DNA of 64,000 nt. Source: Spongilla lacustris. Lineage: Eukaryota; Porifera; Demospongiae; Spongillida; Spongillidae. Under the pieces are notes generated by a model. The model was not told the origin of the DNA, did no database searches, and worked only from the letters and a program-made list of their open reading frames with translations. Of the stretch, positions 42,504-54,074 are shown one piece after another; the first letter of the stretch is position 1, and each line of letters begins with the position of its first letter. Both the position numbers and the translations under genes were made by a program. The stretch lies in assembly GCA_949361645.1 (NCBI GenBank), contig OX442422.1:2755563-2819562 (forward strand), given 5' to 3'.

Positions 42504-44980
42504 CTTCATTTTCCTTTTCTACCACTCTGATATTATGTACTGTGTCACACTGAATGTGAAAAACTGGTTTATAAGAGTATTAATACATTGCTTCTATACC
42601 CCTTCACATTTCAAAAGCATACTTAGAATGCGTAATTGACTATCAGTGGCACAGTTAAATGCAGCCTTGTCCAAATTTAGGAGCTTAAAGCATTCAGTTC
42701 TAGCAGGCAAGAGATAAAGCCATTGAAAAGCAGGAGTACATTGCACTAGTAGATGTTGCCAATATATCACAAATAGCTCAACTAAGTACATGTATTAATG
42801 CACAAAAAGCTACAGTCTTTTTTTTTGGCAAAACACCATGAGTAAGATCACCTGATTTAAAGTAGCCTACACCTCCAAGGCATTTCCCCCCTTTAGACCT
42901 TGTTTCTACTCATGCCGTCCTCTGTTTTATTCATTCACGATATATGCAAGAACTTCAAGGGGTATGTACAGGGGGGTTGTGAGGGGTTAAAAATTATTTG
43001 AAATTTATTTTCACATTTAGTGTGACCCAGTACATATTTTCAGAGTGGTAGAAACAAGAAATTAAAAAAAAAAGGGTAATAAATCCCCCCCCCCTAGACT
43101 GTAAGACACCTGTTACATGTAACTCAGGCGGACACTTATTGAAGGTCAAGTTTGGGGGACACACACTCCTAGAGGCGGACACCTGCTCCTAGGAGGCAGT
43201 GTCTGGGGGGGACACTCCTTCCTGGGAAGACGTGTCCGGCGGACAATGCTTGCTAGGAATAATTGTTCGGCCGGACAATTATTAGGGGGGCACATATTCC
43301 TATTACACCGGGACAATCAGATCTTGAGGTAAAACTTGCTAATACGACCGTTTCGGTAGCACTGGCGAGTTTCTCGCCTTTCGAATTCAAAATGTGCTTT
43401 GATTAGAATACCACTGAATTAGCAGTGAATAATAATCTATGAACAAACTATTATTATGGCAAGGGTTGTAAAGCAAGCTTAGAGCTGGCTCGTATGTGCA
43501 TAGGCATTGCTAACTCCAGTAGTAAGGGATCGTCAATTATCCCCGCAATCGAATGCATAATGGTTGTTAGAGCTACCAACTGTATTAGGAATCCACTTCA
43601 TTGATCGCCTGATCAAAGAAAGAAAGGTACACAAAAACGCCCCCCAAAATTTATATATGCACTAGTGGTCTTAATAGACAGTGGTCGGATTGGCGAAGTG
43701 GTCGTATGTATGATTGGGCGGTTAAGTTAAGTTTCCCGGGCGGATACAGGAATTTTTTTAAAGGGGAGGGGGGGGGGGGGGGCACGTTTAATAAAAGTTA
43801 TACGAAAGTGGGCTTGGGTCCCCAATAGGGGGTAGGTGCAGGAGGGGGATGTGCCCCCTCTGGCGCGAAGCACGGAAGCTTTTGATACTATCTAAGTAAG
43901 TGTTAAAGCATTAAAACTATGCTAGTTTGAGTGCTTTATTTATATGTACAATTAAAAATCCTAAAATTGTTGTGGCAAATGCTGCCATGTGTGCGGGACC
44001 TATCGCACATTGTGCTTCATTTGAGTCACAATAAGCATAATAGGGATATGAAATATTCATTTTGAGCCACATTCCTTGTGAAATAGTGATGACATGAAAT
44101 TCAACATTTTGTATGCAGGCTGCATGTAATCATTCTGTATCAGTACGTATAGGTGTCATATCACTTGTAAAATCAAGTCTCGAATTTTTGTTTCTTTGTT
44201 TTTACTCCCACAATATGGCGATAAATATGCACACTACAGTGAATATGCATCAGACACAATAGGCAGAGATAATTAATATACTATATAATCTCTGCTACAG
44301 GCAACAAATGTTCAATGTTAACGCAGGACCTACATGTGGCAGATCAACATCAATGTTATGATATACTGTCTAATTTAACACGAACCGACCTTTTGGAAAA
44401 TTAGTCGGAAAAGGTCTGTATGCTTTAGAAAACATTTTCTGATAGGCCAACTCTCGATGAGCCATTTGGTATAAATTTTAGCTTTATGGCATTTATAACA
44501 ACATACTTGTATCAGGTGAAACTTACGCACTTTCCCGTTTTTTGATGTTTGAAACCTGATCAGTACACTTTTTCCTATCGCTTTTGAACAAAATCTGACG
44601 GTATATTTGATACCAAATAGAGGCCTAGTGAATAGCATGTTCATAGCTAGCATAGTTGATGTGCAAACTGCTCCGTTTGGTACATAAACTCGAACCCAGA
44701 CTTACACCTATTATTTTGCGCATTCGCATTATAAGTTTTTGCAAAATAAAAATTTTCCCCAGAAGCCAGCGTGCAACAAGTACCATGCAGGAACAGACTG
44801 CATAAAGTGCTGCATGCGGCATCCATGTACGCGTGGTCAACCAAGCAAGGCAATAGCTTTATCTAATTCTGAACCATCACCAGATCAGTAAAATCCTGAA
44901 TGTGTAGCTTGGGCATAACCCAGATAGACATTGAGGTTACACCAGTGATGGAATCTCAGGCACACATTTTGAAGGTCAGA
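42501..44980. other. Intergenic, with small inverted and GC-rich repeats
   Basis: About 55 bp at 42517-42570 ('ctaccactctgatattatgt', 'cacactgaatgtgaaa') recurs inverted at 43006-43060. At 43100-43310 there are degenerate 'ggcggacac' repeats, and at 43740-43880 a poly-G and GC-rich MITE-like stretch. No gene was recognised. Confidence 0.5.
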
Positions 44981-45352
44981 CATGGCTGTGGCTTGCTTTC
45001 ATATGACTGCACATGGCTGTGGCTTGCTTTCATATGACGGCACATGCCTGTGGCTTGCTGTCATATGACTGCACATGGCTGTAGCTTGCTGTCATATGAC
45101 TGCACATGCCTGTGGCTTGCTGTCATATGACTGCACTGGCTGTGGCTTGCTATCTTATGACTGCACATGGCTGTGGCTTGCTATCATATGACTGCACATG
45201 GCTATGGCTTGCAGTCATATGACTGCACATGCCTGTGGCTTGCTGTCATGTGACTACACATGGTTGTAGCTTTCTGTCATATGACTGCACATGGCTGTAG
45301 CTTGCTGTCATATGACTGCACATGGCCAAGCACATGGCCATGGCTTGCTGTT
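44981..45352 (+). repeat. 31-bp tandem repeat, eleven copies plus a partial one
   Basis: The unit 'catggctgtggcttgctttc' plus 'atatgactgca' is repeated without spacers. One copy contains the perfect palindrome 'gcagtcatatgactgc'. Copies differ at a few positions. Confidence 0.97.
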
Positions 45353-46548
45353 TTGCCAGTAATATTCAGAGTCATTTGACAGCAAGCCATATGTTTGCCT
45401 GGCTGAGCTGCAGTAGCAGAAAGCTATCAGATTGAGTAAACTTCCACTGCCAGGAGTGTGTATCAAAGCATTGGCAGGAAATCTGCATGAGGCTAAAGCA
45501 TTGAAGTGATGAAGGGAGCTCTGGAAGGCATAAGAAGGTAAGGATAAGCTTTGAGCATTTGGATATGGATAAGGATATCTCCAAGTGGAACTGGAGGTAT
45601 ATCTCTGCAGCCACCACTACATCAAAAAGATGGGAAATAAGCCAGAGCGAGTAACAGACTGAGCACATGCAAGCAGCTTCTGTTTAGCAGCAGTGATGAC
45701 ATATATATGTTCTGATATGTAGTATGAATGCTACTATATATGACTGTATACAAATGGAAAATAGCGCACGCGTAGACTTATATACCAGCCAAAGTTCGAC
45801 ACTACGCAGCATACCCGCGGAATAATACATCGGTCTGGGAACGCGGCCCCAACGATCGACATAACAAGAAGAAGTGCTGGTTTCAACGCTCGCATACAGT
45901 TAGACGGTCTAAATGTGTACAAAACCGACGCATCTTACAAAGGTAAGCATATTTGGACTGTTTTTGATGTTAGAAAAGGCTTCAGAAAAAAGTGTAACTT
46001 TATCTGTGAAGCTTCCAACCGTTTGACTAAATTAAAACAAATGCAGGCTACAACGAGAAGTACATAGGACGCTAGAAATAGCGCAAACCCTCATGCAGAG
46101 AGTTGCACTACTATGTTCTTATGCTTTTGTGGCAAAAAAACGTCGTCCGACTAATTTTCTAAAACTTTAGTTCGACCATAGATGTTATACTATAATATGT
46201 ATGGTTCGACAAAATAGCATTAAATTCTCACGGAACCGGTGTTAAATTAAGTATTTGCACGTTTACCCTAGCACCAATCAACCAACCACAAACCACACGC
46301 GGTTAGGTATGAATAACGATATGCGCTTTTCAATTTGTAAACGCTGTGATTGAACGCTACTCGTGGCCGACCTGGCCTGATCAGATCGCTCCGCTATCAG
46401 TGCGCGCTTGAAAACACAAGAAACACTCAGATTATTGAAGAACGAGTAACGTGCTACGTCACGTGAATATAGTGCATGCATTGGATTATTGAATGGCCCC
46501 CCCCCCCCCCCCCCCCTTGGATCCGCCACTGTCTTATTTCCGGATTTT
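45353..46548. other. No recognised features
   Basis: Mixed intergenic sequence ending in a poly-C run and a lone MITE end 'ttggatccgccactg' at 46517-46531. Confidence 0.5.
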
Positions 46549-47185
46549 ACTGTACTAATACACGGTCTGCTGGTATACAATTACGGAGAGGTCACATGAT
46601 GCTTGACAATTATGCAGTAGTACTAACTACTGTACTAGTAGATGTGCATGTTAGGAAGTATGGGAGTGACTCAAAGCCTTTGGACACGCCCTCTTCCTTA
46701 GCGGTAATCATTACCATTCAGTAAGAAAGCTTATCGGTAATTTTATTATTGATAGCGAAGAGAAATTATTGACAAGAGGTGAATGATAATAATTATTATC
46801 GATAACCTTACCGATAGTTGACCCTATGTTCAGATGCATATGCACAAGTGTGTATGGTAGGGTCAACTATCGGTAGGGTTTTGAGCTTATCGACTACCTC
46901 TTGTCAATTATTTACTGAAATTTCTCTTCACTATAATGATAACAAACTTACCGATAAGCTTTCTTACAGAATGGTAATGATTACCGCTAAGGAAGTAGTC
47001 TCGTACCTACACCCAGACCGCTGCTGTGTAAATATGGGTCTGGGTACGAAACTACTAAGGAAGAGGGCGTGTCCAAAGGCTATGAGTCTTTTCTAACATG
47101 CACATCTACTACAGTGCTGCATAATGGTCAAGTATCATGTGACCTCTCCGTATTTGTATACCAGCGGATCGTGTATTAGTACAGT
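46549..47185. mobile_element. Second large palindrome with nested MITE
   Basis: The outer arms begin 'actgtactaatacacgg' on the left and match the reverse complement of the right end 'cgtgtattagtacagt'. The arms continue through 'ttggacacgccctcttcctt' and 'aagaaagcttatcggtaa' to 'ccgatagttgaccctat'. The centre (about 46828-46859) is a 33-bp fragment of the R430 family ('cagatgcatatgcacaagtg'). The right arm contains a 59-bp inserted MITE at 46996-47054. Arms are more diverged than those of the hairpin at 40225. Confidence 0.82.
46996..47054. mobile_element. 59-bp MITE with 9-bp target duplication
   Basis: The insert starts 'tagtctcgtacctacaccc' and ends 'gggtctgggtacgaaacta'; these ends are inverted relatives. 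It is flanked by CTAAGGAAG on both sides (46987-46995 and 47055-47063). The left palindrome arm lacks the insert, giving an internal empty site. Confidence 0.88.
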
Positions 47186-47263
47186 TCCTTGCGTTGATGT
47201 CACTGTGAATATATCTACATTCACGTATTAGCGAGGGGGGGGGGGGGGGGGAGGGGAGGGGGG

Positions 47264-47381
47264 TAGTCTCGTACCCAGACCCACACTCGCAGTAGCGGAT
47301 GGATTACATCACCGCTACGCGTCGTTGCATAATACTGTAAACGATAACGCTTACGTATGTTTGGGTCTGGGTACGAAACTA
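47264..47381. mobile_element. 'TAGTCTCGTACCCAGACC' MITE, 118 bp
   Basis: The left end 'tagtctcgtacccagaccc' and right end 'gggtctgggtacgaaacta' are inverted repeats. The interior 'ggatggattacatcaccgct' matches the element at 26113-26235 in inverse orientation. The adjacent poly-G run obscures any target duplication. Confidence 0.82.
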
Positions 47382-48816
47382 AGGGGCCAGAGAAAAACGG
47401 TACGGACCCCATCGTCCTATATTGTAGAGTTTAAAGACGGGAGTACGAAACTGCTTTCAAAATAAAAATCGGACTTAATAGAAATAAGATATAATGGTTA
47501 TTTAAAAAGGGGCGTAGGGGGTGGTACCCCCTGCTAAAATTACATTTTCACGTGTTTTTGTATCTTTTTTCTTTCACCTCGAATTTACATGGGAGTTGCA
47601 TGATTCTATTTCTCTCACCTAAAGGAATTCACTGAGATCCCACATACAATCGCTAGACACTTGTGAAACACGCAGCGAACGATTTAACATTTAACCCTCT
47701 CGTGATAGTTTCCTCATTTGGTTAACTATGGATTGTGATAGGTGTGGCAAGCGCTTAAAAAGTACAACGGCACTTATGAATCCGAGTCATGCAAACGGAA
47801 GACCGCAGAGATGAACCTGCAGAAAATGCAGCAATCGCAGCCACCAGCACCTGCAGAAAAGAGGCAGCGGCTCCTGTGCACGTGTACGAGCGCTGTAAAT
47901 GCTGAGGGATTGCTTGCAATGAATCCGTTGCCATTACTTGCGAGGAATCCGTTCATATTGTAGCGGAGCAGAACCAGAGGTTGCCTAAGCCGTTCTGTCA
48001 GGGGTTTTTGCCAGATGTGCCTTCGCCCTTCGTCCAAAACTGGGCATTTGCAGCACACGGATTGCAGTAGCAGCAGCTTCCTTTCACCTTTGAGCAATCT
48101 CAATCTGGGCTGAGGGCTCTGGACTGTGAATGCTTTGCATCATATGGATATGCCTCTTGTGATCCTTGCACCCGTCTTAAATATAATATCAAGGTACTTG
48201 CTATATGGTTAGTCGTGCAAGGGAGACCGGCCTATCTGCTACCTGACGTTTGCACAGCTGCAGAAGCGATATGAGAGTAGCTGCAAAAATCGTGAGGACT
48301 GCCGCTTCTCCATTTTCACCCTAGAAGAGGCTAAAGATAGACCTCACCAGGTTGAAGGATGATGCTGCATCTGTTACCAATCCCTCTTTTGCAGGCTAAT
48401 GTTGTGATAAAGCATTATGTATTCATTGTAACGTGGTTTCTTCAGTGCTAATTGTGGTTACGCGTAGTGAGAAAGGGGCGTACCCTTTTAAAAGAAATCT
48501 GACCATGGGTGTTTCCTTGCATCCCCCCCCCCCCCCCCCCCCCCCCCCCGCCCCTCGCACGTAAAAGCGAAAATTCCCTCCAAGTAATTATTCATAACAC
48601 TAATTCGGTTAGTTTTGACTACTATCGTGAACAATAAGTCTGGTGTATTTAATATCCCTGGTGCAACACTCAATAAGAAGCTGATTGGTACCGATAATAT
48701 TCAGTAAGAAATTATCTCTTACTGAACGGTAATGATAAGAAAAGTGTCTTAACGGTATCGGATAACCGGTAAGCGATGCGGTCAAAGCTTATCGGTAGTT
48801 GACCCTAGTGTATGGT
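47382..48816. other. Intergenic, with repeat fragments
   Basis: A short forward frame from 47728 (MDCDRCGKRLK) and one near 48240-48350 (KNREDCRFSIFTLEEAKD) look faintly protein-like, but no family was recognised. A poly-C run lies at about 48524-48549. Segment 48690-48812 belongs to the 'AGGGTCAACTATCGGTAAG' family and abuts R430 copy C. Confidence 0.45.
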
Positions 48817-49272
48817 TCCTATACACATAAAAGGAAGCAGCATTACATGTAGCTTAATTTCCCCAGGCAGCCAGTCTAACCTGATCGTACTCCACAGACA
48901 TTTAGTCCGCAACGTCCATCTGCCTCGATGAGCCAGAGACCTGAACGTAATTGATCTGTGTTATCTGTATGAATGGTTGGCAAAGCTGTCCTAAATATAA
49001 AGCAGTTTCTGACGTCCCGTTTTTGGCATGTAATGCTGCAGCTACAATTTGTATGGTATCGTACACACTTTTCATACCAAATAACCACATTTCCGTTGAC
49101 ATGTTGCAAATGCACGAGCATGTGAGCATAAAGAAAAATATCACTCCTTGTGCTTTTCATTCTCGCACAGCAGAAAATGGTGTGCTCATTGGCAAAACTA
49201 AGATAAGTTATCGTGGTATGGTGGGATTAGGCTCCTCCTATCCCTTAATGCTTCAGATTTAGATGATTGACA
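48817..49272. repeat. Dispersed repeat R430, copy C (inverted)
   Basis: Reverse-complement copy of 31842-32330. At its left edge it reads 'gtgtatggttcctataca' without interruption, which is the uninterrupted form of the site where LTR element 1 is inserted in copy B. Confidence 0.92.
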
Positions 49273-50345
49273 ATGTTATGACAGGACTTATATTCCAGGT
49301 ACATCCTTATTAATGCATACCTATACATCAGTCCTCTCAACCTGAGGTGTTACATTATCAGATGCTCAATCTAGGTGCATAACCAAGAGAACAAGAGTGC
49401 ATGTGTATCATCAAGAAAGTGAACACGTGAGGTAAAATTGAAGGAACAGTGTACTGTTCAGTGAAATTTTCCTTTTTTGAGTTGGGTACTCAGGTTGTGT
49501 CCAAGGTAACTGAAACTATATTCTGGCTGAGAAGTGAGCGTGCAGGTATTACATACACGTAGCAGTAGAAGTACAGGTAGGCGGGGTGCAGAGAAGGGGG
49601 AGGATTACGATGCTAAGTACACCAACAGTTGCGCTGTAGCGATAGAGGTAAGGATGAATCTAATTAACGGGTAGCGCCCACAGTTTTCCTACGCCTTATT
49701 TTCCCGATCTGCGAGGTGTTACTATTCACGATCTGTGAGCGGGCACTGTAGTTTTTTTTTTTACATTCTTTATTCGTTATAATCAAATTCGCACACGACA
49801 AAGCACTTAAATGTGACCATGCAGACGTACTTTCAGGTTCCCTTCATGCATCGAAAGAGACAACGGTGAGCCTAAGTACATTGCATACCACGACGTCCAC
49901 GAGTACTCAGGGCGCTCATATCTACCACAGAGCACCGTCAGCATTTAATGATGTTAATCGTCTTCACTACTTCAGTCCCCAATATAGACCTATAACATAT
50001 ACGTGCATTCGTCACGCAATCCTACAACTTATAATTATCATCCGATACACGTGCACCATGCAGCGCTGCGTATATATTAATACATAAGACACAACAGATA
50101 TACTCCGTCTACGTGAACATGAACACATGCCAATATCATTATGCATATCGAATATCACTCACAGCTACAGATAGTCTTAATGCATTCGGTGACTGAACCA
50201 CTATTAGATTTGAGTGTCACGCGACAAGTATGCCGCTTTTGTAGCGGCACAGGAACTATAGATGATTTCGGTGAGAAGTCGTTTCCCTGGAAACGCGTGA
50301 CCTAAAACGATGAATAATTGATGTGGAGGGCAAGGTATACGTGAA
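49273..50345. other. No confidently recognised features
   Basis: A 41-codon frame at 50180-50305 with a C-x2-C pair (VCRFCSGTG) lies just before the THAP relic and might be part of it. This is not supported further. Confidence 0.35.
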
Positions 50346-50760
50346 ATGGTATGTAGGTGTTGTGCTTTTGGCTGTAGAAGTCGTGGTGGTCAGCGTTTGG
50401 GCCTAGGTTTCTATCGGTTTCCATTCAAAAATGAAGGCATACTACGAAGGTGGATTCAAGCGGTCCGTAGAGAGGATTGGCAGCCTTCGAAGTACTCGCG
50501 ATTCTGTGGCGACCATTTTGTGTCATGTTAGTTAGAAGTGTGGAAGTCACAATTGAGTGAGGGAGTCATCTGTTTTTATTGTAGGCAAGCCTGTTGACGA
50601 ACCCAGCCGTGATGTGGCTATGTCTCTTCACGTTTCTCTTTCAAGGATGGCATGCATGAGGAAGTATTTGATCAAAATGATGGCAGTGAAAGCGCGGCAG
50701 ACGAAAGCGGGACAAAGAAGAAAAGGAGAGGTGTGCTTTATATTATCTCTGCTTCAGCTG
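50346..50760 (+). pseudogene. THAP-domain gene relic, two exons
   Basis: Exon 1 from ATG 50346 reads MVCRCCAFGCRSRGG, 'LGLGFYRFPFKNEGILRRWI' and YSRFCGDHFVSC, giving the THAP C2CH pattern (C-x4-C ... C-x2-H) with the conserved Trp and Phe-Pro residues. A GT-AG intron of 58 nt (50527-50584) joins it to KPVDEPS, the expected end of a THAP domain. A frameshift near 50620 then separates DVA from YVSSRFSFKDGM and a Lys/Ser-rich tail (SESAADESGTKKKRR). THAP domains are DNA-binding and often derive from P-element-like transposases. No transposase body is visible downstream. Confidence 0.75.
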
Positions 50761-50939
50761 TAGAGGGTCGTTTGCTAGTTCACGCAGGACTCGCAACAGA
50801 GACAGAAATCATCAGTATGGGAGGTATAGGGATGCAGCCCTCATGTCTGGAATAGCCACCCCATCTGCACCAATGGGCTATTCCAGTTAATAAGTGTACA
50901 CCCCTACTGATGACATTATTTATAAATTAACCCCCCTGG

Positions 50940-51905
50940 ACATGGATACTAATATACCCTCCCCCCCCCCCCCCCCCCCAAGACAGATATATTACCTCCC
51001 CCCCAGGACAGTCACACATCATATCACATCCCCCAGGACAGCAGTATGTACACTACCCAGTATATGATTTGTAGTTCCCGCAGGACATGATTTATACCAT
51101 TAACCCCCCCCCCCCAGGACAAAATTTATAGCGCCCCCCCTGGACATGACTTTTATCATTCCCCACCACCCCCAAGACATGGATTATAACTTCCCTCAAC
51201 ACATGATATATGCCCCCCCCCCCCAGGACATATTTTATAGTTCCCCCCCTGGACATGATGTATACCACCCCCACCCCCCCAGGACATGGATTATAACTCC
51301 CCCCCAGGACAAGGTTTATATCACTCCTCTGGTCCCTCCCTGGACATCATTCCCCCCCCCAGGACAAGATTTATAGCACCCCCCTGGACATGACTTTTAT
51401 GATTCTTCCCCCTCCCCCCCCCCCCCCCCCCCCCCCAAGGACAATATTTATATCCCTGGATATGACTTATATCTTCTCCCCACAGGACAAGATTTTTAGC
51501 ACCCCCTCGGACATGACTTATATCATTCCTCCCCTCCCCCCACCCCCCCACCCTCAGGACAAGATTTATAGCACCCACCTGGTCATGACTTATATCATTT
51601 CTCCCCCCCCCCTCCCCCCAACAAGATTTATAGCACCCCCCTGGACATGACTTATATCATTCCCCCCCCCCCCCCCCCCCAGACATGACTTATACTGATC
51701 ATTCCTCCCCTCCCCCCACGCCCCCACCCCCAGGACAAGCACCCACCTGGTCATGACTTACATCATTTCTTCCCCCCCCCCCCCCCCCAAGGACAGGATT
51801 TTTAGCACCCCCCTGGACATGACTTATATCATTTCTTCCCCTCCCCCCCCCCCCCCCCCCAGGTCAAGATTTATAGCACCCTCCTGATCCCACCTCAGGA
51901 CATGA
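50940..51905 (+). repeat. C-rich minisatellite (poly-C plus 'aggacaagatttatagcacc')
   Basis: Irregular units of about 60-75 bp alternate 'aggacaagatttatagcacc' and 'ctggacatgacttatatcat', separated by C-runs of up to about 20. The strand asymmetry is extreme, with almost no long G-runs on the plus strand. Confidence 0.92.
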
Positions 51906-53874
51906 ATTTTTAAAATCTAAATTTAAATTCTCACATGATTTAGAGCTCCTATATTTATTGTAGCTCCACATGATTTATGGCAATTTAAACTTGCTTCTTT
52001 TTATTTTATTTTTATGCATTATTCATTGTTAATAGAACCCCTGGAACAGGTTAACATTCTAATTAAAACAGTCATGAGGGCTGTGATTTATATCCTTGGG
52101 ACAGCCATATACATTTATCTGGGTCCACTACCCCCAGTAAATTATTAACCCCCCCCCCCCCTTCAAAAATGTCCATAGGGGGATTTTAATGTTGACATCC
52201 AATTAACTATTTCCTTTACCAAGGCAAATTCTGTACTAGTGGTGCATATATGAGCCAATGCCATTAGTTTTCATTCAATGTGATGTATGGTAAATGCTGT
52301 GTATTGTGATGATGATGCACATGTATACATTCTGAAGGTGTCTTTTAGCACTGAATAGCTCCATGGAAGAGCAAATACCTGTGGAATTCACATGCACTCA
52401 ACGGCTTGTCAGTTTGAACAAACCATGTGGGCTGGTCAGTCAGAGATCCCTAGTTGGAAGGTGTAGGTGCAGATGTGTGGTGTTGTTGCCAAGAATGTTT
52501 GTCATTATATGAATTGTACATCCCCCTGAGGCAAAATTATCAATTCAATATGCCTTTCTAAATATGCCATGTGTGTGTAAGAGATGTATTCGCTGTTTTA
52601 CCACCGCATATGACAAGAATCTCTGCTATGGGTAATAATGGATGCTTGTCAGGGTCTAAAACGGTGTGATCGTTTAGCTAATATAGTGTCCCGTGAACTA
52701 CCATGTTCGCGTGGGTGTTGTTTGCTAATTAGCAAGCCAATTGCATCAGTTCGTTAATTAAACTAAATTATATCCGCGCGCGTGATGTGTATCATGTCAA
52801 AGCTGTGCTGTGTGCGTTTCGTTGGCGGGCTATCCAGTCTGGTATTTTGACTAGAGGTACAGTTCTACAAGCAGTTTTGTGCTGTGTTAACGTTATTACA
52901 AGTTTCGTTAGTTGTTAGTTTGACGCATAAATATACGATAGATGCGCTCTATTTAGAAATTGGGAGGCCTGGGGTGCACGTGAATTCGTCAACGGAACAA
53001 AGTTCTGATGCATGTGCGTTTCTCTGGGTGTCATTCCTCATGTCATTCTTATCATTCTTATACATGCAGTTTTATACTTCATATACGTCCGTTCCAGTAC
53101 TCAGTACTCGTAACCAGCTTGGGCATGATCCAGCCTGATATTGTGGCTAAAGGTACAGTTCTGCGAGGAGTTCTCTGTGCTGTGTTGTTAAAAACTTACA
53201 GTTTCTAGATGAATGGGCACTAATTTTTAAAAGTGAGATGTAATTTTCTAGTAGGAGTATCCAAAAAAGAGTATTTTTATTGCCCTTGTCTGTTATTAAT
53301 ACCCATTGAAGTATTATTGTACTGTCATTAAAGAAGAGAGACATGTATGTAGATAAAAAAGCCACTTAACTAATATTTGTTTGTATCCTTTATGCGAGTC
53401 ACTAAGGTTATTATTAACTTTGCTAAACTGTTCAAATGTATACATCTATCTCTCCAGGAGATATGATCATCTCACCAACTTTTTCCTCCGAACCAAAAGC
53501 CCACTCTTCATGAATTGCTTGGGCATGATGGCATGTCAGGGGACATCAGGAAATAGGAAAGGTACTGCTGGTATTGAATAGTACACTACAATGGCACAGG
53601 ATAGACTCAAGAGATATTCAGCTCACAAAGGTAAGCACTCGCTGCTACTGGTTGACTTAAGCATTACATACTCCTTGTGCACTGACAAAACATGTGTTCT
53701 TGTACCTGTCTGTTTCCTTTCAATCCATTTTATAAAGTGCTCAATAAGAGCAAGCCTCTATAGTGTGCAGGTCTGTCAGTGTGGTGTGTTTTTTCTGTGT
53801 GCTTTTGTCTTTTAAAACTGTAACTTGTGCATCTGTCTTTGTGGTTACTGTGGTTGTTCTATCACATTGATCAT
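51906..53874. other. No recognised features
   Basis: Mixed sequence with several splice-like sites (for example 'cacaaaggtaagc' near 53630), but no recognisable domain. Confidence 0.4.
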
Positions 53875-54074
53875 NNNNNNNNNNNNNNNNNNNNNNNNNN
53901 NNNNNNNNNNNNNNNNNNNNNNNNNNNNNNNNNNNNNNNNNNNNNNNNNNNNNNNNNNNNNNNNNNNNNNNNNNNNNNNNNNNNNNNNNNNNNNNNNNNN
54001 NNNNNNNNNNNNNNNNNNNNNNNNNNNNNNNNNNNNNNNNNNNNNNNNNNNNNNNNNNNNNNNNNNNNNNNNNN
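53875..54074. other. Assembly gap (200 N)
   Basis: Exactly 200 N, so a scaffold join of unknown true length. Confidence 0.99.

Noticed and set aside
44981..45352. Possible CRISPR array (regular 31-bp repeats)
   Set aside because: Units are head-to-tail with no unique spacers, and the context is eukaryotic, so this is an ordinary tandem repeat.
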